From an uncultured Chromatiaceae bacterium (GTDB lineage: Bacteria; Pseudomonadota; Gammaproteobacteria; Chromatiales; Chromatiaceae), in NCBI GenBank assembly GCA_937923175.1, contig CALALB010000051.1, forward strand, positions 1-38,772: a stretch of DNA of 38,772 bases. Direction: 5' to 3'. Shown here one piece after another: positions 24,419 to 31,952 of the stretch. The position numbers and the translations under genes are program-made. The notes beneath the pieces are model-generated. The model searched no databases. It was not told the origin of the DNA and was given only the letters and a program-made list of their open reading frames with translations. Within the stretch, counting starts at the first letter, position 1. Each line of letters begins with the position of its first letter.

Positions 24419-26203
24419 TTATAGATCAGGCCCAATCACGATATGCAGGCGGGCTGGCGTTCCTCCATCCTCGTCCTGATGTTTGGAAAGCGCAAATGCC
24501 AAATCGAGTCGCACCGGACCCAGAGGCGAGGCCCAACGCAGACCCAGACCCAGCGCCTGGGCGATGTCCTGTTTGTAGTCCGGATCAAAGGCATTGCCCA
24601 GATCGGTAAAGACCGCCAGGCTCCAGCGCCCGCTCAGCCGACGCTCGAGTTCCAGGCTGCCGACTGCCAAATAACGTCCCCCCAGGGTCTCCCCCGTGTG
24701 CGGATCGGTCGGCCCCAGGGCCTCAAACCCCCAACCGCGGATTGAATGATCGCCGCCGGCATAAAAGCGGCGGCTGGACGGCAGATCCTGCAGATCCTTG
24801 GCCCAGGTCGCGCCGAGATTGCCCCGCGTGATCAGGCGATAATCGGGATCGAGGCGTTTGATCCATTTGAACTGCACCTGGCCACTCAGATAGGAGGTTT
24901 TCGAGATCATCCCCTGGATGGCACCGACCAGGCTGTATTGGATACGATAGCCATCATTGGTATTGATGGGATCTTCGGCGACCGTCTTTGACCAGGTGAC
25001 ATGGGGCGCCAATTCAGCGATCTGTCTCTGTTTACTCAACCCCTCACTGAGCGACTCGTCGCGATAATCGAGCCCGAAGGTGCGCCGCCATCCATGGGAA
25101 CGCTGGCTGGAATGGGCCAGCTGAAGGCTATATACCCAGCCCTGGCGGGCTGCGGTGTCATAATAGGTTGAGCTGGGGCGCACCAGGACATAATCGCGGG
25201 TGGGATCGCGGATCGGGACACGATATTCGAATTCCCATTGCGAGAGTGCCGGTGCCAGGCTGAGCTCGGTGCGCAATCGGTCGCCCCAAGGATTCAGATA
25301 GCGGCGGTGATAATCCAGGGTCAAACGCGGGCCGATATCAGTGGCAAAGCCCAAGCCCACCCGATATTTATTGGCCAGGTTGCGTTCGGCCACGACCTCG
25401 ATCGGAATACGCAGCTCGGTATCCGCGGCCTCCTTGTGCGGGATGATCTCGACAGTGCGGTAATACTCGCTGCTCAGCAAACGTCCCTGGAGTGCCAGGA
25501 GCACCTCGGGGTTATAGATCTCGCCCTCCTTAAAGCGGAGATAGCGTCTGAGCAAACCCTCATCGAGCAGGTCTTGCCTGAATTGGACCGGGCCAAAGCG
25601 GTATTGGGGACCGGTGTCGAGATGGAGTTCAACCCAGGCGGCATTTGCTTGGGGATCGACTAGGACGCGATGGCGGGTGAGCTGATAATCCAGATAGCCT
25701 TGGCTGAGGACCGCATATTGGAGGTCGGATTTGGCGCGTTCGTAGGCAGCATGGTTTAACACCTCCCCGACGGCGAGCGGCAACGACCTGGGCAAGGCAG
25801 GATCTGCCGCACCTGGGCCAGTGAGCCGATAGTCGATCTGGGCGATCCGCACCGGCTCGCCTGGATCGATCCGATAGCGGGCGAGCCAGGCCCCATCCGC
25901 CCGCTCAGGGGGGTCGAGATGTGCCTCGATCTGAATCCGATAAAAACCGAATGGCTCGAGTGCCTTGCGGATCTGGGCCGGGGCGTGCCGGTGTAGCGCC
26001 TCAATCCGCGCCTCGGTCAGATCCTTGGCGTCGCGTTCCTGATAGATACTCAGCATCGCCAAAACATTGGCTGCGGATTCGCCGCTGAGTCCCTCGATCT
26101 CGACCCTGAGGTCTACCGCCCAGAGCGATGCGCTCCCGCTCCAAAGCGCCCCAACCAGCAATGGCACCAGGATCGATCTTAGCCATGGCTGGGTAGCGCT
26201 CAT
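24419..26203 (-). CDS. tamA: Outer-membrane assembly factor TamA (Omp85 family)
   Basis: An outer-membrane 16-strand barrel with N-terminal POTRA domains that pairs with TamB. It has 594 residues, with a signal peptide ending near SASLWA. POTRA-like segments follow (VDLRVEIEGLSGESAANVLAML; VRIAQIDYRLTGPG; YRFGPVQFRQDLLDEGLLRRY). The barrel begins around residue 280 (NKYRVGLGFATDIGPRLTLDY). The Omp85 lid-lock motif is present as SIRGWGFEALGP (the VRGF/Y box), and the barrel ends with LHIVIGPDL. Its ATG overlaps the glk stop codon as ATGA, and tamB follows 15 bases later, so glk-tamA-tamB form one transcription unit. Confidence 0.94.
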   Translation of the reverse strand: MSATQPWLRSILVPLLVGALWSGSASLWAVDLRVEIEGLSGESAANVLAMLSIYQERDAKDLTEARIEALHRHAPAQIRKALEPFGFYRIQIEAHLDPPERADGAWLARYRIDPGEPVRIAQIDYRLTGPGAADPALPRSLPLAVGEVLNHAAYERAKSDLQYAVLSQGYLDYQLTRHRVLVDPQANAAWVELHLDTGPQYRFGPVQFRQDLLDEGLLRRYLRFKEGEIYNPEVLLALQGRLLSSEYYRTVEIIPHKEAADTELRIPIEVVAERNLANKYRVGLGFATDIGPRLTLDYHRRYLNPWGDRLRTELSLAPALSQWEFEYRVPIRDPTRDYVLVRPSSTYYDTAARQGWVYSLQLAHSSQRSHGWRRTFGLDYRDESLSEGLSKQRQIAELAPHVTWSKTVAEDPINTNDGYRIQYSLVGAIQGMISKTSYLSGQVQFKWIKRLDPDYRLITRGNLGATWAKDLQDLPSSRRFYAGGDHSIRGWGFEALGPTDPHTGETLGGRYLAVGSLELERRLSGRWSLAVFTDLGNAFDPDYKQDIAQALGLGLRWASPLGPVRLDLAFALSKHQDEDGGTPARLHIVIGPDL

Positions 26204-27180
26204 TGCAGAGCCATGAAACGCGCTGCCCCCAATAAGGGTGCATCTGGCTGCAGGATGACCCGTACCGGCATGCGGCGCATCAGCGAACCCATCCGTCCTT
26301 TGTCAAAAAAGCCTTCCAGGAATCCGCCGCGGCGCAGGCATTCGAGGTTTTTGGGCACGATCCCCCCGCCGAGATAGACACCGCCCAGGGCCATATATTT
26401 GAGCGCCGCATTCCCCGCCTCGCGCCCATACAGACGCATAAACAGATTCATAGTCTCGCGACAGAGCGGACAGCGCTCCTCGGCAGCGGCCTGGGCGATG
26501 GCTGCAGCCCGGTCCCCGCCCTGTTTGCCAACTGCCTGTAACCAGTCAGGGATCTGGACGCCATGATGAAAACAGAGAAACTCGAATAGATTGACGATCC
26601 CAGGGCCTGAGACCAGCCGCTCCCAACTGACCCGCCCAAAGCGGTTTTTGAGATAGGTCAGGAGCGCAAACTCCAGGTCATCGGTGGGCGCAAAATCGGT
26701 ATGACCCCCTTCGCTCGCGAATGGATGGTGGCGCAAACCATCCCAGAACAGCCCTGCCTGTCCCAGGCCGGTGCCGGCGGCGATGACACAGGCATTGCCT
26801 TGGCTCAAGGGGTCGCCGGTATAGAGCTCAAACAGATCCTCTGGCTTCAAGAGGGCAATCCCCCAAGCCACAGCCTCCAAGTCATTGATCAGCTCGACAC
26901 AGCTAAGGCCTAGATTCTGTTCGAGCGATTCGGCATCCAGGACCCAAGGAAGATTGGTCGTCTCGCAACGGCGATCATGGATAGGTCCAGCAACGGCCAG
27001 GGCAGCAAACCGACAATGCGCGCCGGTTTCATGGAAATAGTCTTGGATGATGGTTTCAAGGGAGTCGGCTGACCTGCTCGGATAACGCCTGGTCTCGCTC
27101 AGATGTACAGATCCGCCATCCGTCTCGGCTAGACCCAGGGCCGTTTTAGTACCACCGACATCACCGACCAATATGCGCAT
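26200..27180 (-). CDS. glk: Glucokinase
   Basis: Phosphorylates glucose with ATP to glucose-6-phosphate; a cytoplasmic enzyme of the bacterial Glk family (326 residues, family norm about 320). The phosphate-binding loop is GDVGGTKTALGL at the N-terminus. AALAVAGPI, NLPWVLD, INDLEAVAWG with the catalytic Asp, IAAGTGLGQAGLF and SEGGHTDFAP (sugar contact) follow in the expected order. ALGGVYLGGGIVPKN is the adenosine-binding part. AGGGGA lies 9 bases before the ATG. The overlap with tamA is striking because the functions seem unrelated. In a sulfur phototroph the enzyme would serve glycogen-derived or imported glucose. Confidence 0.94.
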   Translation of the reverse strand: MRILVGDVGGTKTALGLAETDGGSVHLSETRRYPSRSADSLETIIQDYFHETGAHCRFAALAVAGPIHDRRCETTNLPWVLDAESLEQNLGLSCVELINDLEAVAWGIALLKPEDLFELYTGDPLSQGNACVIAAGTGLGQAGLFWDGLRHHPFASEGGHTDFAPTDDLEFALLTYLKNRFGRVSWERLVSGPGIVNLFEFLCFHHGVQIPDWLQAVGKQGGDRAAAIAQAAAEERCPLCRETMNLFMRLYGREAGNAALKYMALGGVYLGGGIVPKNLECLRRGGFLEGFFDKGRMGSLMRRMPVRVILQPDAPLLGAARFMALQ

Positions 27181-27275
27181 CTTGCCATTCCCCTACCGGC
27201 TATACCCCAAGCAACAGCGCCAAACGGCCCTACTCCTAAGACCCGCATCATAACAAGAAGGCAGGGTGAGGATAC

Positions 27276-27305
27276 AAAAGGCGCCCACCCTACCGGGCGG
27301 ACGCC
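27276..27305 (-). terminator. Rho-independent terminator of the sulfur globule gene
   Basis: Read on the minus strand, an 11-bp stem (27305-27295 with 27290-27280, two G-U pairs) with loop GGTA is followed at once by TTTT (27279-27276). It begins 21 bases after the stop codon of the sulfur globule gene. It is the best terminator in the window. Confidence 0.82.
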
Positions 27306-27326
27306 GCAGATCCAAATCGCTAGAGA

Positions 27327-27632
27327 TCAATCCTTTTTGCTACTCGACTGGGTGCTCGTCGAGGGATAGGTATAGGCAGGATAGGTGTAATAGGGATAGC
27401 CATAGGCCGGAACCGCCCAAGGCAGCACCCCATAGGGATAACCATACCAAGGATAGCCGCCATACCAAGGACCGCCGTACCAGGGATAGCCGCCATACCA
27501 GGGTCCACCCCAGGGACCGCCATACCAGGGATCACCCCAGGGACCCCACCAGCCCCAGAAGGCCTGGGCAGGCAAGGTCATCAGGGTCGAAATACCCGCC
27601 AGGATCGATGCCGACAACAAACGCTTCATCAT
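27327..27632 (-). CDS. Sulfur globule envelope protein (SgpC/CV3-like)
   Basis: A 101-residue exported structural protein. The start is ATG 27632 (ATG 27629 directly follows), set by the strong site GGGAGGA 5 bases upstream; a longer open frame upstream is not protein-like. Residues 1-24 are a signal peptide ending LPAQA. The mature 77 residues are a tandem array of WYGG, PWYG and GGPWYGGYPWYG units, then a Tyr/Pro section (AYGYPYYTYPAYTYP) and a Ser/Lys end. This Gly-Tyr-Trp-Pro composition is that of the proteins that coat periplasmic sulfur globules in Chromatiaceae; the mature size fits the small CV3/SgpC type. Expression is likely high, given the strong ribosome site, a TATAAT box about 150 bases upstream and a strong terminator. 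Confidence 0.82.
   Translation of the reverse strand: MMKRLLSASILAGISTLMTLPAQAFWGWWGPWGDPWYGGPWGGPWYGGYPWYGGPWYGGYPWYGYPYGVLPWAVPAYGYPYYTYPAYTYPSTSTQSSSKKD
27400..27560 (-). repeat. Degenerate tandem repeat in the sulfur globule coding sequence
   Basis: The coding DNA repeats units of about 12-33 bases that encode PWYGG and GGYPWYG. On the plus strand CCATACCA and CCAGGGATAGCC recur several times. Such repeats can expand or contract by slippage, so length variation between strains is likely. Confidence 0.65.
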
Positions 27633-28045
27633 TGTTTTCCTCCCTATCATGGGCTTCATGGATCTCGAACGAACGTTGTCGATGTGGATCTGTCCTCGCA
27701 TGAGCTGAGGCGGGGATCCACCGGCCCTAGATTCAACCTTAGGGGTTGGTGCTGGGAACCGGTGCCTGTGAGAGGGCAAGTGAAAATTATACGAATGCGA
27801 CCAGAGTTTGCAGCGCCCCCGACGACCAGATCCTGGCCTGCCGCCGCTCAAGAGATCCGCCCAGCTGGGAATTTGCCCTTTGACATCCCGCTAGAGCGCG
27901 TGCATTCACTCCAGATGACCGACAATCGATCGTATATGCCAATCAAAGCGATTTTCATAATCCATTTTAATTCGGTAACCAGGATCCTCTAGACTTAAGT
28001 CGCACCTAAACCATTCAGCCCCCGACCTGAGAGGAGAATCCAAGC
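27633..28045. other. Divergent intergenic region, sulfur globule gene / garA
   Basis: 413 bases with no convincing gene. The left part would be the long leader of the sulfur globule gene. The right part (27920-27980) is AT-rich and probably holds the garA promoter, with CATAAT at 27956-27961 as a possible -10; I found no clear -35 or OxyR-type site. garA has the ribosome site GAGGAGA 9 bases before its ATG. Confidence 0.5.
27786..27791 (-). promoter_or_regulatory. -10 box candidate for the sulfur globule gene
   Basis: TATAAT on the minus strand, an exact sigma-70 -10 hexamer. The best upstream match for a -35 is CTGCAA 16 bases away, which is weak. Transcription from here would give a leader of about 145 bases before the ATG at 27632. 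Confidence 0.45.
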
Positions 28046-28780
28046 ATGTTCCAAGATCGCACTGGCACCCGTGTTCCCCATGTCACCTTCCGCACCCGCC
28101 GTGGTCATGAATGGGTCGACGTCACGACTGACGAGATCTTTACCGGTAAGACAGTGATCGTCTTTTCCCTGCCCGGTGCCTTTACCCCCACCTGTTCCTC
28201 CTCCCATGTGCCGCGCTATAACCAGCTTGCGCCGGTTTTCAAGGAGCTTGGCGTTGACTCGATCGTCTGCATCTCGGTCAATGACGCATTCGTCATGAAT
28301 GAGTGGCAGAAGGCCCAGCATGCCGATCAACTCATCTTCCTGCCGGATGGCAATGGCGAGTTCACCGAAAGGATGGGGATGTTGGTGGACAAGAGCGCCA
28401 TCGGCTTTGGCAAGCGTTCCTGGCGTTATTCGATGCTGGTGCGCGATGGCGTGATCGAGAAGATGTTCATCGAACCCGAGGTCGAGGGCGACCCCTATGA
28501 GGTCTCGGACGCCGATACCATGCTCAAATACCTAGCGCCTGACAAACAGGTCCTAGATGTGGCGATCCTGACTCGCGAGGGCTGTCCCTATTGCTTTGAG
28601 GCTAAGGAGGCCCTGCGCAATGCGGGGATTGCCTTCGAGGAACTGGTGCTCAACCGCGATTACACCGAGCATGGGCTGCGCGCCATCAGCGGCGCCCGCA
28701 CCCTGCCCCAGGTCTTCGTCAACGGCAAGCTGATCGGCGGCTCAGAGGCACTCAAAGAGTGGCTCAAGACCCGCGCCTAA
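28046..28780 (+). CDS. garA: Peroxiredoxin-glutaredoxin chimera (glutathione amide-dependent peroxidase)
   Basis: A 244-residue hybrid that reduces hydrogen and organic peroxides with its own glutaredoxin as electron relay. Residues 1-165 are a Prx5-type peroxiredoxin; the peroxidatic cysteine is Cys50 in [14 protein letters not shown]. Residues 170-244 are a glutaredoxin with active site CPYC (180-183) and the GSH-binding TLPQVF and GGSEAL segments. This architecture is the glutathione amide-dependent peroxidase described from Marichromatium (Chromatium) gracile, and also occurs in Haemophilus and others with plain glutathione. The reductase gene follows after 107 bases on the same strand, the arrangement expected for a peroxide-defence operon in a purple sulfur bacterium. 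Confidence 0.93.
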   Translation: MFQDRTGTRVPHVTFRTRRGHEWVDVTTDEIFTGKTVIVFSLPGAFTPTCSSSHVPRYNQLAPVFKELGVDSIVCISVNDAFVMNEWQKAQHADQLIFLPDGNGEFTERMGMLVDKSAIGFGKRSWRYSMLVRDGVIEKMFIEPEVEGDPYEVSDADTMLKYLAPDKQVLDVAILTREGCPYCFEAKEALRNAGIAFEELVLNRDYTEHGLRAISGARTLPQVFVNGKLIGGSEALKEWLKTRA

Positions 28781-28810
28781 GTCACTGAAGCGAACTTATA
28801 TAAGCTGATC

Positions 28811-28849
28811 GGCCCCGGGCAGCCGCTCAACGATCGGCCGCCCGGGGCC
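28811..28849 (+). terminator. Intercistronic hairpin between garA and garB
   Basis: Arms GGCCCCGGGC (28811-28820) and GCCCGGGGCC (28840-28849) pair perfectly over 10 bp, with an inner CCG/CGG helix and a 9-base loop. The following bases TTCATCATCTC are only mildly T-rich. It could terminate part of the garA transcripts or protect the garA mRNA 3' end, giving more peroxidase than reductase. Confidence 0.5.
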
Positions 28850-28887
28850 TTCATCATCTCCGGATTGCTCAACAGGGGGACAAGCTG

Positions 28888-30252
28888 ATGAGCCAGCAAT
28901 TTGACCTCATCGCCATCGGCGGCGGCAGCGGCGGGCTTGCGGTCGCCGAGAAGGCCGCTCAGCTTGGCAAACGCGCGGCCATCATCGAGCGCGCTAAGCT
29001 GGGTGGAACCTGCGTCAATCTCGGCTGTGTACCCAAAAAGATCATGTGGTATGCGGCGCATCTGGCCTCGGCCTGCGCCGAGGCGCCGGATTATGGGATC
29101 CAGGTGCACCCAGGCGGGTTCGACTGGGCCAAGCTGGTCGCTGGGCGCAACCGCTATGTCGCGGCAATCAATGCCTACTGGGACGGCTATCTCGAACGCC
29201 TAGGGATCGCCCATCTGAAAGGCATGGGGCGCTTTGTCGATGCGCACACCCTGGCGGTGGACGGCACCCATTACACCGCCGAGCATATCGTGATCGCGAC
29301 CGGCAGCCGGCCGATAGTGCCGCCTCTGCCGGGTGCTGAGCTTGGGATCACCTCGGATGGCTTTTTTGCCTTGGAGGAACAGCCCCGCCGGGTTGCGATC
29401 ATCGGGGGGGGCTATATTGGAGTTGAGCTTGCGGGGGTCTTGCGCGCGCTCGGCTCCGAGGTCACCGTGGTTGCGCTCGAGGATCGGCTGCTGTGGCTCT
29501 TTGATCCCCTGATCAGCCAGGTCCTCGCTGAGAATATGCGCGCCTCAGGTATCGAGATCCACCTTGAGTTTGAGGTGGCGGCGCTTGAGCGGGATAGCCA
29601 GGGGCTTGCCCTGGTCGCGCGCAACGGCCAGCGTCTTGCTGACTTTGATCAGGTGATCTGGGCAGTTGGGCGTGTCCCCAACTCAGCTGAACTCAATCTC
29701 GCCGCGGCAGGGGTCGAGGTCGCGCCCAATGGGCTCATCCCCACCGATCCCTACCAGAACACCCCTGTCCCAGGCATCTATGCCATCGGCGATGTCGCCG
29801 GGCGCGAGCCCTTGACGCCTGTAGCCATCGCTGCAGGCCGCAGGCTCGCCGAGCGTCTATTTAACAATAAACCAGAGCTTCGGCTTGATTATGAAAACAT
29901 CCCAACCGTGGTTTTTACCCACCCCCCGGTTGGCAAAATCGGGCTGACTGAGGAGCAGGCGCGCGAGCGTTATGGCGAAACCCTGACTGTCTATGAAACC
30001 CAGTTTACCCCCATGCGCTATGCCTTGAGCACCCATGGATTCAAGACGGCGATGAAGCTCATCTGTGCGGGCCCCGAAGAGCGCGTGGTCGGGATCCATC
30101 TGATCGGCGATGGGGTCGATGAGATGCTGCAAGGCTTTGCCGTGGCGGTCAAAATGGGTGCCAGCAAGTTCGATCTCGACAATACAATCGCCATTCACCC
30201 TTGTAGCGCCGAAGAGCTGGTGACCCTCAAAGAACCGGTACGCCGCTCATAG
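28888..30252 (+). CDS. garB: Glutathione amide reductase (glutathione reductase family)
   Basis: A 454-residue FAD disulfide reductase that regenerates the thiol used by GarA. The N-terminal FAD site is [16 protein letters not shown] and the redox pair is [13 protein letters not shown] (Cys42, Cys47). The second nucleotide fold is [20 protein letters not shown], and [36 protein letters not shown] and [10 protein letters not shown] complete the family. After the second Rossmann fold the sequence reads [13 protein letters not shown]. The two arginines that bind the NADPH phosphate in E. coli Gor are replaced by Leu and Trp, and acidic residues are present. This matches the NADH-dependent glutathione amide reductase (GarB) of M. 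gracile and not NADPH glutathione reductase. A GGGGGA site lies upstream of the ATG. Confidence 0.92.
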   Translation: MSQQFDLIAIGGGSGGLAVAEKAAQLGKRAAIIERAKLGGTCVNLGCVPKKIMWYAAHLASACAEAPDYGIQVHPGGFDWAKLVAGRNRYVAAINAYWDGYLERLGIAHLKGMGRFVDAHTLAVDGTHYTAEHIVIATGSRPIVPPLPGAELGITSDGFFALEEQPRRVAIIGGGYIGVELAGVLRALGSEVTVVALEDRLLWLFDPLISQVLAENMRASGIEIHLEFEVAALERDSQGLALVARNGQRLADFDQVIWAVGRVPNSAELNLAAAGVEVAPNGLIPTDPYQNTPVPGIYAIGDVAGREPLTPVAIAAGRRLAERLFNNKPELRLDYENIPTVVFTHPPVGKIGLTEEQARERYGETLTVYETQFTPMRYALSTHGFKTAMKLICAGPEERVVGIHLIGDGVDEMLQGFAVAVKMGASKFDLDNTIAIHPCSAEELVTLKEPVRRS

Positions 30253-30308
30253 GGGGGGCCTCATCCCGCTACCTACAAGCACCCTGGCGTAGGGCGGGAA
30301 CGAGTGGG

Positions 30309-30342
30309 TTTTGGATTCCGTCCAGGTCCACGCCGGAGTGAT
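30309..30342 (-). repeat. Dispersed intergenic repeat, copy A
   Basis: Minus-strand orientation of a repeat whose plus form reads roughly CGTCATTC-(stem)-GGAATCCAAAA. Here the plus strand reads TTTTGGATTCCGT ... CGCCGGAGTGAT, close to the reverse complement of copy C (31812-31855). Such GTCATTCCGGC...GGAATCC elements are widespread intergenic repeats in Proteobacteria. Confidence 0.55.
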
Positions 30343-30362
30343 GCTCGCGATGACCACCTCCA

Positions 30363-30402
30363 CGCCGTCATTCCGAGTCCCTAGAGTGGACAAGCAATCC
30401 AG
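30363..30402 (+). repeat. Dispersed intergenic repeat, copy B
   Basis: Begins CGCCGTCATTCCG, the same start as copy C, and ends CAATCCAGC. The middle is diverged. Together with copy A it makes an inverted pair about 20 bases apart, like a REP/BIME unit. Confidence 0.5.
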
Positions 30403-30623
30403 CCCGAGACACCCATCCAAGGCCAGAGTGGGTTGGGGGTATTACCCCCTCACCATGACGGGAGGAGCCAGGAACTCATTGCAGGCCCTGCCCGGATCCG
30501 GCTTGCGCCGAGAGATGTCGGCCGCTGGCATGATGCGCCAGAATGATGGGAGTGGGCATTGCGCGGGTTGCCCCGCTTGCCAGCAGCGAGGGGACAATTG
30601 AGCACCCTGGTTGTCTTGGGGCA

Positions 30624-31718
30624 TCAGTCTCCGATCGGCCCTGGCCTGCGCCACAGGCGCCAGCGGTGATGGGGGCGAAAAACAAAGGTTGGGCCTTGGA
30701 GCGGATCGAGCCAGATCTCAGCAAGCCCGCCCCTGCCGAGCGCCTGCTCAAGCCTGGCGAGTGCAGGATCCAGCTGGCAGCTGGCCCGAATCCAGCCCTC
30801 TGGATCCTGATCCAGGGCAGCGCGCCAATGCCGGTCCCAAAACAAGAGATACCTGCCCCCTGGCCCCTTGCTCGCCAGGGGATCAGCGAGCCATTCATCT
30901 AGGCCCAAACAAGGGCGCAAACCCAAGCGCGCCAGACCCCTGACTGCCGGCATATCGCCCACTAAACAGTCCACCCTGAGTTTGACCTGCGCCGGCAGGA
31001 TCCCGCCGCCCCAGATCCAGATCCCGTTGATCGCTGGTTGCCCTGTCTTCGCCCGCAGGCGCCCACCCGGCTCGGCATGAAAGAGCATCTGGGCCTCATT
31101 GAGCAGGCGCACCCAGGGCAAGGAGTTTGCGTCGCGCGGCAAATGGTCGCCAATCGAACCGCCCTGTACGGCATAGATGGGCGCCATCTGGAGCTGGGGC
31201 AGGCGCCCATAGACCCGCAGATACCAGCGTTCGGGCCTTGGTGCCAAAAGCTCAAACCCCTCCTCGGCAAAATGGCAATTAAATACCTTGACCAGGGCCT
31301 CGGCCTCATCCGGTTCGGGGGCAAGGGCTCTACCGGCATAAAGGCGCAGGCGGTCGCGATCAGGGCGCAGATGCACTGGATCGGCATGAAACCACAGGGA
31401 CCCAGGTTCAACCTCTTTCCCCTCCCCCAGCAAGGCGATCGGTGCACTCGGCGGATGGTCAGGCGAGCAGGCCAAACCAGCGCGGTCGAATAAGGCGGCG
31501 AGCGGATCCGGGGCTAGGGACCGACCAGCGGCTGCCTTGGCCGCGGCATCAAGACCTTTAGAACCAGCAGGCGACGAGGGGCGATCTCCCAAGGGGTTTG
31601 GCCTTTGATCTGCGCGCGCAAGCAGCCGGGATAAGGCAGGGGTGTCCGGCATGTCCGCGGCGTCCAAATCCACAGGCGGTGCCAACAGCGCGGGGCAGAG
31701 GATCTCGAACGAGCGCAT
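30624..31718 (-). CDS. RpfE-like protein (COG4255), phosphoglycerate mutase-related
   Basis: A 364-residue protein from ATG 31718; a TTG start at 31745 would add 9 residues. It belongs to the group annotated as regulatory protein RpfE or cofactor-independent phosphoglycerate-mutase-like in beta/gammaproteobacteria. Typical segments are GSLWFHADPVHLRPDRDRL, ERWYLRVYG, WVRLLNEAQMLFHAEPG and AINGIWIWGGGILP. The catalytic Ser and metal-binding set of true phosphoglycerate mutases are not evident, so I do not assign that activity. The first 90 residues, around the Ala/Pro-rich SSPAGSKGLDAAAKAAAG, look partly disordered. The biochemical function is unknown. Intergenic regions on both sides carry inverted dispersed repeats. 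Confidence 0.75.
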   Translation of the reverse strand: MRSFEILCPALLAPPVDLDAADMPDTPALSRLLARADQRPNPLGDRPSSPAGSKGLDAAAKAAAGRSLAPDPLAALFDRAGLACSPDHPPSAPIALLGEGKEVEPGSLWFHADPVHLRPDRDRLRLYAGRALAPEPDEAEALVKVFNCHFAEEGFELLAPRPERWYLRVYGRLPQLQMAPIYAVQGGSIGDHLPRDANSLPWVRLLNEAQMLFHAEPGGRLRAKTGQPAINGIWIWGGGILPAQVKLRVDCLVGDMPAVRGLARLGLRPCLGLDEWLADPLASKGPGGRYLLFWDRHWRAALDQDPEGWIRASCQLDPALARLEQALGRGGLAEIWLDPLQGPTFVFRPHHRWRLWRRPGPIGD

Positions 31719-31811
31719 CTCTATTCGTTTTCTTGGGTGGCCCAAGGGTAACTGGGGTCTGCGGGCCTACAGGCAGCAGGATATGCACGGCATACCCGGT
31801 CGTTATTCCAG

Positions 31812-31855
31812 CGCCGTCATTCTGGCGAAGGCCGGAACGGAATCCAAAATCCAGC
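31812..31855 (+). repeat. Dispersed intergenic repeat, copy C (best copy)
   Basis: CGCCGTCATTCTGGCGAAGG followed by CCGGAACGGAATCC and AAAATCCAGC. The inner CTGGCGAAGGCCGG forms a small stem. It closely resembles the common proteobacterial CGTCATTCCGGCGAAAGCCGGAATCCAG element. Confidence 0.7.
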
Positions 31856-31893
31856 CCTGAGCCCAAAGGCATCCGCCTCGCCGGAAAGATCCT

Positions 31894-31921
31894 CCTGGAC
31901 CCCGGTTTTCACCTGGGTGAG
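31894..31921 (-). repeat. Dispersed intergenic repeat, copy D
   Basis: Plus strand reads CCTGGACCCCGG, TTTTC, ACCTGGGTGAG, the reverse orientation of the same element type as copy C, about 40 bases from it. A partial fragment (AGTCATTCTGAGG at 31931-31943) follows. Confidence 0.5.
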
Positions 31922-31952
31922 GGGAAATAGAGTCATTCTGAGGGGAGTCCTC

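Larger units (their letters stand above)
30253..30623. other. Intergenic region with repeats and hairpins after garB
   Basis: 371 bases without a gene. It contains two copies of a dispersed repeat (listed separately), a possible weak terminator stem for garB (30265-30272 with 30289-30298) and a small perfect hairpin, GGGGG/CCCCC at 30435-30439 and 30445-30449 with loop TATTA. Confidence 0.55.

Noticed and set aside
27633..27851. N-terminal extension of the sulfur globule reading frame
   Set aside because: The signal peptide and strong ribosome site fix the start at 27632; the upstream residues are not protein-like.
27684..27992. 102-codon open frame in the sulfur globule/garA intergenic region
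   Set aside because: No family signature and low-complexity composition; it overlaps the promoter candidates.
30311..30601. 96-codon open frame after garB
   Set aside because: It is made of dispersed repeat copies and has no protein pattern.
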